This document shows positions 14,850-26,200 of a DNA stretch of 64,000 bases, in pieces (position 1 is the stretch's first letter; each line of letters starts with the position of its first letter). The notes beneath the pieces are model-generated. The model did not search any database. It was not told where the DNA came from and was given only the letters and a program-made list of their open reading frames with translations. Made by a program: the position numbers and the translations under genes. The stretch comes from Planctomycetota bacterium (lineage in GTDB: Bacteria; Planctomycetota; Planctomycetia; Pirellulales; Pirellulaceae): assembly GCA_963204915.1 (NCBI GenBank), contig CAUJHS010000031.1, positions 186,001 to 250,000 of the forward strand. The letters run 5' to 3'.

Positions 14850-15683
14850 TCAGGAATCGCGAAAAACAACGGCGCGCCGAGGTAAGCGCTGCCAATCGAC
14901 CGATTGCCGCCAGGCAGCCCACTCGGCGGCGCTTGACGACTGGCGCTGGTCGGAAAGTTGGCGAAGCGCCTCTTGGCAGCAGTCGCTGAGGTTGCCTCCG
15001 CGGGAAACGCCCGGCCAGGCGTTCGTCACGCTTCCCTGGCTGAATTCGCAATGGGCGATCAACCAGTCGAATCCCTCGGCCGCGCCAAGTTGAGCCAACC
15101 CCACGGCCGCATGAAAGCACGTACTGTCTAAATGGCGTACGGAGTGCGGAGTCGTCGCGTACGGATCGCCTGGTTCGGCCGGCGTGCGAAGCACCGCAAG
15201 GAAAAAGTCTTTGGCGGCCGGCGTTCTTGCGCGCGCCAGCGCGATGACGTAATGATCGATGCGAAAACGGTCGGCCTTGCGTCCGCGCTGCAACAACTCG
15301 GCGACGACTTCAGGCCCCAGACAGACCGTGGGAATCCAGGCGCTGATTTCGCCGGTTTCTTCTCGTCGCTGAATCGCGTCGCGGGCGGCGGCGTCGGTCG
15401 CCAGCATTTTGCCGAGCACGCGAAGGCACCCGATCTCGCTGCCGGGGTTGTCCTGTTGGAGTTCGGCCAGCACGACTTTCCAGAAGCCGGTTTCGCGCCC
15501 GCGGGCGGCCACAAGATGGGTGGCGGCCATGACCGACTCGGAGTCGATCTTGGCCTGCCGCGCCACATACTGCTCGAACAGTTGCGCGGTAACCTGGTCG
15601 ACAGCCGGATTTTGCGCGGCCGCCCTTTCCAAGGCCGCGCCGGCCCAGGCCAAGAGCAGCAGAAGGGGAATTCGGCGGATCAT
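14850..15683 (-). CDS. Exported helical-repeat protein of unknown function
   Basis: 277 residues from ATG at 15683, chosen because AAGGAGGACC lies 6-8 bases upstream. An alternative start at 15737 adds 18 residues before the signal. Signal peptide MIRRIPLLLLLAWAGAALERAAAQ. The mature part is nearly all alpha-helical with HEAT/TPR-like periodicity (SEIGCLRVLGKMLATDAAAR, EVVAELLQRG, HAAVGLAQLGAAEGFDWLI). I do not recognise a specific family. The protein is likely periplasmic. It lies just outside the cassette array and has the same orientation. A promoter-like motif is 620 bases upstream on the same strand, with no gene between. Confidence 0.65.
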   Translation of the reverse strand: MIRRIPLLLLLAWAGAALERAAAQNPAVDQVTAQLFEQYVARQAKIDSESVMAATHLVAARGRETGFWKVVLAELQQDNPGSEIGCLRVLGKMLATDAAARDAIQRREETGEISAWIPTVCLGPEVVAELLQRGRKADRFRIDHYVIALARARTPAAKDFFLAVLRTPAEPGDPYATTPHSVRHLDSTCFHAAVGLAQLGAAEGFDWLIAHCEFSQGSVTNAWPGVSRGGNLSDCCQEALRQLSDQRQSSSAAEWAAWRQSVDWQRLPRRAVVFRDS

Positions 15684-16742
15684 GCGAGGTCCTCCTTGGT
15701 TAACGCTTGGCGCGAAGCGCGCTCGGGTCCGTTTCACTCAGTTATTGGGTTTCATGCCCTGCGATGGTTCCGAGGCTTCCCCACACGCCGTAGAGGGTGG
15801 GATCGCCCATCGCGAAGTTGCGAGCGTCTCGATTCTGGTCAACCACGTCAAAGGTATGCTCCTTCCCCCAGCCTGTTTGGTTGGGGCGATTGGGAACGGC
15901 TCAATTGGCGTGATGATCGCGCGGATCGTGTCACGCCAGGCAGCTACGGCGCCCGGCGGCGTTGTGACTGGCTTGGTTGGAGAACGTCAGTTTACCACTC
16001 GCAGGAGGAGTGTTCCACGAAATTTTCAGGAGGACGAGCTGGCGCCACTGCAAGAAAAACAATTGCCATGGCGGAGAGGATGGGTTGGGGTTGAACCAAG
16101 TTTTTGCATAACCGGAGTTTCCTAATTGGGGGCAAGGCGCCAGCGCGGGAAAGGCGCCGGCGGGGGAAGACAAGCGAGGTCCGACGTCGCGCGAACGCCG
16201 GATTCCATTGCGAGCGGCGGAAGAGGAACGCTGTCGAGGGACGGGATGACGTACAGTGCCGTATCGGTCGGTTCGCTCCACCACACCACAAGATCTTGGT
16301 GCTCGCTTTTATTATACTGAACAAATGTACAAACGCAACAAGATCGCGCACGTCGGAAGCGTCAGTCGTTCGTAGTTATGTAAATTGCAATACTCACTCT
16401 AGTGATCAAATTCATCGGAAATTGCTTGATATTTTACGATGTGATCGTCATTAGCGATCAACGTAAGTTTGGTTGAAAAATTTTCCCGTGCGCGCTTACT
16501 TCGTGCGCACCTGTGCAACTTTTTGGCCACACGGCGCGGCGTAGGCGCGAAAGATTGCGGGGAAAGCAGCGCCCTCGGGCCAATCACTTTGTCGATTTGT
16601 CGATGCGTCGAACGGTGTAATACGGCGGAAGGGCGTTACGGGGGGCCAGCTTGCGCCGTGGACGATGAAAACGTTGAAAGCGACGGCGGACGGCAGGCAG
16701 GCGCTGCTTGTGTTGCGGTCGCGTAAGTGAAAAACGCACACG
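15684..16742. other. About 1 kb without a convincing gene
   Basis: Open frames here (for example 15992-16351 on the minus strand) are compositionally poor, rich in Arg/Ser/Pro, and have no ribosome site or family resemblance. The region 16300-16500 is AT-rich and contains a promoter-like motif at 16310-16338 on the minus strand. I see no tRNA or other structured RNA by eye. Confidence 0.45.
16310..16338 (-). promoter_or_regulatory. Promoter-like motif with partial GAAC-N4-GTTC-type operator
   Basis: On the minus strand: TTGCGT, 16-base spacer, TATAAT. The 19 bases ACATTTGTTCAGTATAATA (plus coordinates 16310-16328) are identical to 55135-55153. Here the palindrome is imperfect (GTAC-ATTT-GTTC). 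The downstream transcript would enter a region with no clear gene before 15683. Confidence 0.45.
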
Positions 16743-17141
16743 CTATTCCGCTGTCAAACGACGCTTGATATCCAAGTATGCGGTTTGAATGAGGTTCGTC
16801 AGCGCCGTGGAATTCGCGCCGTTTTCCGACCTGATTTTCACATGGCGCATGAATTTGCCCGTGCCTTGCAACAACTGTTCCGGATCGGGAAGTTCGGCGC
16901 CGCGGAAGAAACCCACGTTGACGTGAGCGTGGAAAGCGTTGACCTACCCGAAGGCCGCATCACCGACACAGGCGGTCGGGTGGCCGTCGTGCAATAGCTC
17001 TCGAACATCATCGCCGCAGGCGCGCAGAGCGGTAAACCAGCGCTCTGCGATCGCCCCCAATTCGCCGGAGTGCGTCTGGAACCAAACCTCAATGGCAGGA
17101 TCCCGCTTGACGGAACTGGGGAACCGCAGAAGTCGACTCAT
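16743..17141 (-). pseudogene. DUF1801-family gene interrupted by one in-frame stop
   Basis: Reading from ATG at 17141, the first 65 codons give MSRLLRFPSSVKRDPAIEVW ... CGDDVRELLHDGHPTACVGDAAFG, then TAG at 16944-16946. In the same frame the protein continues VNAFHAHVNVGFFRGAELPD ... LLQGTGKFMRHVKI ... to TAG at 16743-16745. The two halves join into one normal-length DUF1801-type protein of about 132 residues. Family members usually have a Tyr (FGYVN) where the stop is, so one base change from TAC/TAT explains it. The rest of the frame is intact and well conserved, so the mutation is recent, or it is a sequencing error, or it is read through. Confidence 0.75.
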
Positions 17142-17285
17142 GGCGATTTCTTAGCGACGCGCGACCGCTGCGCTGCGATCGCAAAATTTGCTCTTTTGCA
17201 CCGCGGAACGCCCCAATTCATCGGCCCGGCGCGGGATCTTTCGGGAAGAAGGTTGCGCCGGGCAGGTGAATTTTCAGGCGTTGGT

Positions 17286-20200
17286 TTACAACCTTCGCTC
17301 TTGCAAATGGTGTTGATCTTGTGCGAGAACGTCAAGGACCGACTCCCACTCATCGTGATCGTCCGAGCTGTCACGCGTCGGATCGACGTCGTCCGGGCTG
17401 TTGTTCGATTCAAAAACGGGAAGGTGTTGTACGGGTTCGCAATACAGCGCTGGAAACGCCGCTTGAGCAAGGCTTGGCTCTGCGACAAGTCCCGGAGCGC
17501 CATGCTGCCGTGAGTTGGCAAGACCGCCGATCACGCCGTCAACGGCGAGATTCAACCCCGGGAATGCGGCATTTGCTTCCTCGGCTTCCCCTTGGCCTTG
17601 ATTTACTTGATCGCGAATGAATTGCGTGATGGGCAATAGGTCTCCCGGCGAGCAAATATTGTTTCCGTCCACATCGACGAAGGGCGGGGGCTGCCGTCCA
17701 GGCGAAGGAATGGGCAGAATGTGCGGAACGCCATATTGGCGCAACACCGAAACCACTGCCAACATATCCCGCACGTCGACCAAGCCATCGTCGTTGACAT
17801 CGAGGCGGTTGCGTGGGTTTTGCCATGGGTACAAACTTTCTGGCACATCTTCCACGTGCACCGTAAGCATTTTCTCGAGGTTATTGGCGCCGTCGCTGAC
17901 GACGACAAGCACGTTAAACGTGGGACGGCTTTCAAAGTCCAGAACGACTCCTTGCCGTACGTGTAAGGTGTCTCCATCAATTTGGAATCGGACGTTATCG
18001 GCGGCCAAAGCATTTAATTCAAACGTGTGGCCGCCCGCGGACGTATCCGGATCCGTAACAATCAGTTGGCCAACCGTGACCGGGCCAGCCGACGTGTTGG
18101 CGTCTTCGCGGACGGTCGAGGGCTGCAAGATCACATCGGTTGGCGCGGCGTTATCGTCCAGGATCGTCGTAGTCTGTTGCTGGACGCCGTCTTCCGTGGC
18201 GTTGGTTACCGTGGCGATTTCCACAATCACGGTTTCATTCGCTTCGTCAAGCAAGTCAGGAGTTCCCGTGACGAGCACCAAGCCTGTGATGCTGCCGGCG
18301 GGAATAACGATTTGCACCGCAGAACGCGCATAATCGTCCGGATAGGTAGCTGTGCCGCTGAACGCCAGATCGACCGTGACTGGCAGGCCGGATGCGGCTG
18401 AGAGCGTGGCGGTGAAGGTGGCGACTCCCGCCGCTTCCGGGATGTTCGCATTGTCCACAGATAAAGTGACGGTGGGCACGACGTCGTCATCGGTAATGGA
18501 CGTTATCGCCTGCTGCACGCCGTCTTCCGTGCCGTTGGTCACGCCGGAGATGTCGACAATCACGGTCTCATTGCCCTCGTACAACGCATCTTGCACGGCT
18601 GTGACCGTGATCGTGCCGGTGGTGCTGCCGGCAGGAATGGTGATTTGCACGCCCGACCGCGTGTAATCACTTGTGAGCGTCGCTGTACCGCTGAAGGCCA
18701 GATCGACCGTGACCGGCAAGCCGGACACTGCTGAGAGCGTCGCGGTGAACGTCGCCACGCCTGCGGCCTCGGCAATGGTAGCGTTATCGACCGAAAGCGT
18801 GACGGTCGGCGCGGCGTCGTCATCGGTAATGGACGTTGTCGCCTGCTCGACCCCGTTTTCCGTCGCGTTCGTCACGCCGGAGATGTCCACAATGACCGTC
18901 TCCGCATTCTCGTCCAGCAAGTCCTGCACGGCCGTCACCGTGATCGTTCCAGTGGTGCTGCCGGCCGGAATGGTGATCTGGACGCCCGAGCGCGTGTAAT
19001 CTTCCGTCATCGTAGCTGTGCCGCTGAAGGCCAGATCGACCGTGACTGGCAAGCCGGAGACCGCCGAGAGCGTGGCGGTGAAGGTGGCGACTCCGGCGGC
19101 CTCGGCGATAGAGCTTGGCGTCGCCGTGAGCGTGACGGTCGGCGGGTCGTCATCATCGGTAATAGACGTCGACTGCTCTTGGACCCCGTTTTCTGTCGCG
19201 TTGGTCACGCCGGAAATGTCCACAATCACCGTCTCCGCATTCTCGTCCAGCAAGTCCTGCACAGCTGTGACCGTGATCGTTCCAGTTGTGCTGCCGGCCG
19301 GAATGGTGATCTGGACGCCCGAGCGCGTATAGTCATCTGTGAGCGTAGCCGTACCGCTGAACGCCAGATCGACCGTGACGGGCAAGCCGGACACTGCTGA
19401 GAGCGTGGCGGTGAAGGTCGCCACGCCTGCGGCTTCCGCGATGTTCGCATTGTCCACGGATAAAGTAACCGTCGGCGGGTCGTCGTTGTCGGTGTTGTTG
19501 ACGGAGACATTGGCCGGATTCAGCCCGTTGTAATTACTGTCGGCGCTGGTGGCTGCGTCGGTCACGATGGTGTAGGCGATATTGCCATCGTCAATGGCAT
19601 CGTCGACGCCGGTAATGGTTACGGTTTGCGGAACGTTCCAGTTTGTGGACGTGAATGTCACACTCGCGGGCGAGACGGTTCCCTCGGTGGTGTCGCTGGA
19701 GGAGAGGGCAATGGTGACATCGGCGGACGGCTCGGTCGCTAAGACGAGGGTGAACTGAGCGGTCCCGCCGGCTTCGGTGGTGGTCAGGCCGCTCGTTGGA
19801 TTGACGATAATCCCGGCGACATCGTTGTCGGTGACGTGGACGGCGTCGGCGTCATTCACGTACGCCGTGGCCGAAGCGGTGATAACGGCGGTTTGCGTGC
19901 CGTCAATGAGAAAATCATCGACTGCATTGATGGTGAATGTGGCCGACGTGGCCTGTCCGTCGGGTATCACCACCGACGCGACGACGGTTGCTTCGGTCGT
20001 ATCATTACTTAACAAGTTGACGGTGAGGGCGCCGGCGGTGTCGGTGCGGCTAACCGTCGCGGTCACGCTTCCACCATTCTCGCTCATCGAGGCGGTGGTC
20101 TGGGAAGCCAACATCAGGTCTCGATTGACTGTGCTGTAATAGGAGATCGAGGCCAGGTCGTTCTGATCAAGCGCTAGTGACGTGTAATTGGCTTGCGGAG

Positions 20201-23200
20201 CTACGAATTGCGTTGACCAAGCGTTGCCGTCAAACGAGGCAAAGCGCGCGGCGCCCGATCCGATGTACGCGATTCTCGGACGGTTCAGCGAGTCGAGCGC
20301 CAGGGAGTTGTGCTCGCCGGCATTCCCCGCGTCCACCGTCGTGATGGACCAAGCGGCGCCGTTGTAAAAAGCGTATTTTAGATCGGTCCGCGAGCCGCTG
20401 GGGCCATAGTCATAGTAGCTGACGTGCGGCCGCCCCAGCGAATCGAGCGCGAGTGACGTATCACGAAAATCGGAGCCGGAATCGATCGTTTGAAACTGCC
20501 AGGCGGCGCCGTCATAGCGCGCGAGTCGGAGGGTTTGATCGGTCGAGTCGACAAAACTGATCCAGGGCTGATCGTTCGCATCGACGGCCAGCGACGTGTA
20601 ATAACCGGTGGCGCCGGCGGTGTCGGGCGACTCGACGCTCCAGGCGGCTCCGATGCGACGCGCCAGGTTCAGGTCATGCGTGTTGTGATTCCACGAGCTG
20701 ATGAGCGGACGGTTTTGACTGTCGACCGCCACAGCGGCGTAAAGGTAGGAATCGGAGTTCGCGGTCTCGCGGATCCAGGTCGTCCCATTGTGATGCGCGT
20801 AGAGCACATCAGTATTGGTGAAATGCTGGTAAGCAATATGAGGACGATTGAGCGAATCCAATGCGAGGCGAGCGCCTTGGCCTACGTCGCCGGTCGCTGT
20901 GTCGTGCGCGGTTTCGACGCTCCATGTGGCGCCGTCGAAACTTGCATACTTGAGGTTGCGGGACGATGCGCGATCTTCATACGCGATTCGCGGTTTGTTA
21001 TCCGAGCCGATCTTGAGCGAGGACCAGGCGCCCACATCACCGACCGAATCGACCGTTTGAATCGACCAATCTTTGGCGACGGTGAGCGTGAGTTGCTCAT
21101 AATCGGTAACGTCGAGCGTATCGGCGCCGGCGGTATGCCCGGGGGCCGAGGCGGTAATGGTGACCGTTTGCACGCCGTCCAACAGGGCGTCGTCGACCGC
21201 GTCGATGTTGAAAGTTGCGGACGTTTCATTCGCGGGAATTACGACGGAGAGAGGAACTGCGGCCTCGGTCGTGTCGTTGCTGAGCAGTTGCACCGTCAGC
21301 GGGCTTGATGTGGCGGCATTGCGCGTAACGGTGGCGGTTGTTGCGGCAGGACCGGCGGCTTCGGAAACCGACGCGGCCTGAATGACCAGCGTCAGTACGC
21401 CGGGCGCGTTCACGGTGGTGAAGCTCCAGGCGGTGGTGCTGGAAATTCCTGCAAAATCATTGCCAAAGGTGTCTTCAAACGCGCCGGCGTCGATCTGGAC
21501 ATAGTGTTCGACGCCAAAGGCCCAGTCGGTGGGGTTGATTGTAGCCACCGCGCCGGCCACGGTCACGGCGGCGTCGCCCACCGCGATCGTTTGCACCACG
21601 GAATTATCGCTCGTCTTTTTGACGACGATGTTTCCGCTGCCCTTTTGCACGTTTTCGTTAAACGTGATGACCAGATTTGCGTCGATCGCGACATCCACCG
21701 CGTTGTCTGGCGGAGACAACGTGGCGATCACCGGGGCCACGCCCACGGTGGTAAAGTTCCATGTGGTCTTCGAGCTTATTCCGGCGAAGTCATTTCCGGC
21801 CAAATCCTCCAAAGCGCCCGCCGCGATTTCGACGTAGTACCCCGTGCTCTCGCCGAGGTCGCTGATATCGACCGTCACTTCCGCTCCGGCGATGGTGACG
21901 GCGGCGTTCGTGACCGGGATGGTTTGCACAACGGTGTCCCCGATCGTGCGCTTGATAATGATGTCGCCAGCGCCCTTCTTGACGTTTTCGTTGAACGTGA
22001 TGACCAGGTTCGTGGTCAGGGTCACGCCGGTCGCGTTATCTGCCGGCGACAAGTTGATGATGGTCGGGGCGGTCACGTCGGGCGGGGTGGCGAGCGCGCT
22101 CGCGTTGGGCAAAGTCCAGGCTCCGCGGCCTAAAGTTCCGGCGACGAGGACGTCGTCTTGCGCGTTGTACTCCAGATCATAGACCGCGACGTTCGGCAGG
22201 CTGAACCCGACTTCGGTCCAAGTTCCCAAGGCACTGACGAGCGACATGAAGACGCCTTGGCTCGCGCCGACGACGAGCGCCCCGATCGTTCCGCTAACGT
22301 ATTCGATGCTGCGTAGTTCTCGGCCGGCCAGGGCCATCAAGTTGCCGGTGATGTCCGTCCAGGCGCCGCCCGCGTCCGTCGTGAAGAAGACATTGTTCGT
22401 ATCGGCGACGAACGCCCGTTGGTAATTGTTGGGGTCCATCACGACGTCGCGGATCACGTCGGTGCTGGTGGCGCTGGGATCGACCAGGTTCAGGGGTCCG
22501 CCTGCCGTAGTGCGAATGCGAAGATCATCGCCCACGCCGACGTAGAGCGCATCGGGGTTGCCCACGGCGCCATAAGCGACGGCGTCCGAGAGGTTATCAC
22601 TGCCAAGCCCGGCGCCAATGGCCGCGACGGTGTCGCCTTGATTGGTGGATTCGTAGATGTTGTCGCGCCCGACGAACACGATCCGCTGGGGGTTGACGGC
22701 GTTCAATTCCAACGGAGTTTTGAATTGCTTAACAAAGGCCGGCCCACTGGTTACGGTTAGAGCGGGAAAGGCTGTGCTGATGACGTTGTTGTTGCTGTCC
22801 ACAACGCGCCGGCGAAAGGCGCCCAGGTTTTGGAAGCTCGAATAGCGGATCGAGCGGTTTTGTGAGGCGAGCGTCGTGCTGTCGACGGCCACATCGCCGC
22901 CGTCCGCAGTGGATACGCTGCGCCACGTGAAGGAGCCGGTGCTGGTTTGTTCCGTGGTGCCGGTGTCCTGGTTGCCGGTCATGACAATGTTGGAAATCGG
23001 ATCGTAGGCCACATCATGCGCTTCGGTGGTCTGCAAGTTGCCGATGACCGAGAACCAGTCGCCTGCGTTACTGGTGGGATTGGTGCGGCGATAGATTCCG
23101 CCGTCGTCGACTTCGATGATGTGGCCATTGGCGTCAAACGTCATCTCGCGCGAGTCGGCGTGGGGCGAACTGCTGCTGGCAGTTCCGCCGCCGGGGGCGC

Positions 23201-26200
23201 CCAGCGTGTTGGAATGCGTTAAATGCACCCACTGGCTGCCCGTAGGCTGCGTGGCGTCGCCTCGGAAGAGCCGGCCGGTGTAGTCGGTCGCGCCGATCGA
23301 GTTGGGGAAACTGCCTGTGTCGCCATTGGAAGTTGGCTGACGATCTCCGCCCACGTACACGAGGTTCGGGTTGTTGGGGTCCGCCAGAATGGAGAAGTGG
23401 ATCGCGCCTTGGCCGCCCGCGATCTCATCGGGCGCCGCGCCAGGACCTGGGCCTTTGACGCCGCGGGGATTCAACCCGACGTCGACGCCATTCTCGTTGG
23501 TCTTGGGCGCGTCCATTTGCGTCCACGCGCCGCCCCCGTTTCCGGAGCGGAAGAAGCCGACCGGGTTGCCGTTGTTAATGATGCCGACGTAGACGTTGTT
23601 CTGCCGTCCCACGGCGATCTCGATGTTGCTGGTATTGTTCGTGATCAGCGCGTCCATGGTCGCATTGCTGACCTTGGTCCACGTGGCGCCCAAATTGGTC
23701 GACTTGTAAACGCCGTTGACGCCTCCCACGCCATCGGCGAAGACGATGCTCGTGTAGAGCACGTTGGGATCGAGGGGATCGGTGGTCAAGTCGTACGCCA
23801 CGCCCCCGGGCAAGCCGGTCGCGCTGCCATTGCCGGTAGAGATTTGCGTAAAGGACGCGCCGCCGTTGGTGCTGCGGAAGATTCCGATGTTGTTGTAGAC
23901 GAAGCTATCGGCCACGTTCACCGAGACGACAATCGTATTGCCGCTGGCGGCGATGCCGGAGATATTTTTGCCGTTCAACGTTCCGCCGCCGTTGAGGAGC
24001 GTCCAGTTGGCGCCGCCATCGGTCGTGCGGTACAGTCCCACGCGAGCGCCGCCTTCCCGGGCGAAGCTGCTGTAGCGTCCCGTGCCCGCGATGAGCGTTT
24101 GGCGCGTCGCATCGCTGGGATCCATGACCAAGGCGCCGATGGAAAGCGACGGTAGTTGATCGGTCAACGGAATCCAGCTGGGACTTGCTGCGGTAGCGTT
24201 GGTGGTTTTCCACACGCCGCCGTTGGTGCTGCCGATGTACAGAATGTCGGCGTTGGTGGGATGCGCCACGACGGTGTGAATAGCGCCCACGACGGTCTTG
24301 TTGAGGATATTCTCCACCTGGCCGCCGGTCGCCGGACCCGGCCCTTGAGGAACCCAGTCTTGCAAGGCTCCCGTTGTGAAATTCCATGTGGTGGCGCCCG
24401 AGATGCCCGGCGCAGGATTGCCGGCCAGGTCTTCGAACGCGCCGGCGGGGAACTCGACGTAGTACCCCGTTTGCGACGCGAAATTCGCCGGATTGATCGT
24501 CGCGACGGCGCCCGCCACGGTTACGGCGCCGCTGGTCACGTCTATCGTTTGTACGATTGCGTTGTCGCTACTCCTCTTGATCAACACGTTGCCGCTGCCG
24601 GCTTGAACATTCTCGTTGAAGGTGATCGAGAGATTCGAGTTCAGCGGCACGTCCAGGGCGTTGTCCGGAGGCGTCAACGCGACGATCACGGGCGCGGTGA
24701 GATCCTGCTGGTTGCCAAAATTGATATTCGCGGCGACGCCGCCCGATTTCAAATCGACGGTCCACACGTAGTTGCCTGCGACGGCCGTGCTGCCGGAAAC
24801 GTCGTCGCCGCCCAGCGCGCTGATCGCCGAGGGCGTAGATTGCGTTGCGCGGAACTGACCACTGCGAGAATAAACATCAAAGCTAGGCGCGTTGATCCGA
24901 CCGAGATAGAGTTGACCGGCGACGACAGCAACGCCGATATACGCGCCGGCGCCAGGGCCCGTGGGATTAAACGAGTTCGTGATGGCTCCGGTCGTCGGAT
25001 TAATTTCGACAATGCTGGCCCCCCCGTTAACCGTCGCCACGAGGCGATCAGGGTTCTGAATCGCCGCGAGCCCTCCCACGATATTCGCACTGATGTCGAG
25101 CGCGGCGGTAATCGTATCGGCGACGGGGTCGAAGACGAGAATGTCGTCTTGATTGTAGGCCGCAAGGTAAAGCAAACCGCCAAGCGCGGCTAAACCGTCG
25201 TAGTCGCCTGCCGGGAGCGCGGTGGAGTCCAGCACGGCGCCGGTGTCGGGATTGAGCTCCCACAGCGTGTCGGTTCCGGAACCATTGACGAAATACAGGA
25301 TTTGACCGTCATAAGCCAAGGCGTCGGGGCCAGCGCTGACATTCTCGGGCGCGGGGAAGCGTCGAATCTCATCGCCCGTGTTCGGATCGAGTTCGGCAAT
25401 GTGATGGGTTCCGTCCTGCGGCACGGCGAAAAGGCGTTCCGAGGCGCCCGCGCCGCCAGCGCCCAGCGCTAGAATTTCCTCACCGAGGGCCAGGACATCG
25501 ACCCGCGGGAAATTTAGACCGGTGTTAATGACGTTATCGTCTTCGTCGTCGCCGTCGTTAATGGTTACGGCGGACGACTGAAGCACGGTGCGGAACTCCG
25601 CCAGCGTCAGTCGGCGTCCGAGTTCCTGCACGGCCAACTGCTGGGCCAGCGTTGCGATGCCTGCAATATGCGGCGCCGCCTGACTGGTGCCCCCGTACGC
25701 AACCACGTTGCCGTTGGCGCCGGCGCCCGCGATAAAGGCGCCTGGCGCCATAATGTCGGTCAGAGTGGAGTGGCGCTGCGAGAAGCTGGTCACGCGATCC
25801 GCGGCCGACGTGTTGTCAATGGCTCCGCTCGCCCAACCCACCTGGCCGTTGTTGGCGTCCCACACCGCACTGACCGCCAGCGAATTCGCGTCCGCCGCCG
25901 GATAACTCACGCCGGGCTGGCTGTTAAAGGGGAAGAAAGCGTTGCCGGCCGCCGAAACCACGATGACGTTCATGGCCGCCAGCGCGGCGAGTTCATCGCT
26001 AATGCCGTAAAGCTGCTGCGCCGTGGCATGGTTTTGGTTATCGCCCAGCGACATGTTAATGCTGGCGATGTTATAGGTCGCGGCGTTCGCCACAACCCAC
26101 TGGAGGGCCGACTCCAGCCAACCGAAGTTTCCCGCCCCTGCGTTGCTGAACACCTTCAGAGCGATAATTCCCGCGCCGGGGGCCATGCCCGTGTTCGTCG

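Noticed and set aside
15931-16351. Minus-strand frames of 117-119 codons just downstream of the promoter-like motif
   Set aside because: Pro/Ser/Arg-rich composition, GTG or no plausible start, no homology-like features. The promoter alone does not make them genes.
18160-19490. Regular repeats that could suggest a CRISPR array
   Set aside because: The period is about 333 bp and in frame within a coding sequence. These are protein-domain repeats, not short repeat-spacer units.
20490-25193. Long plus-strand frames (up to 345 codons) opposite the giant protease gene
   Set aside because: They mirror the real minus-strand gene in a GC-rich region, have no ribosome sites, and show no family resemblance.
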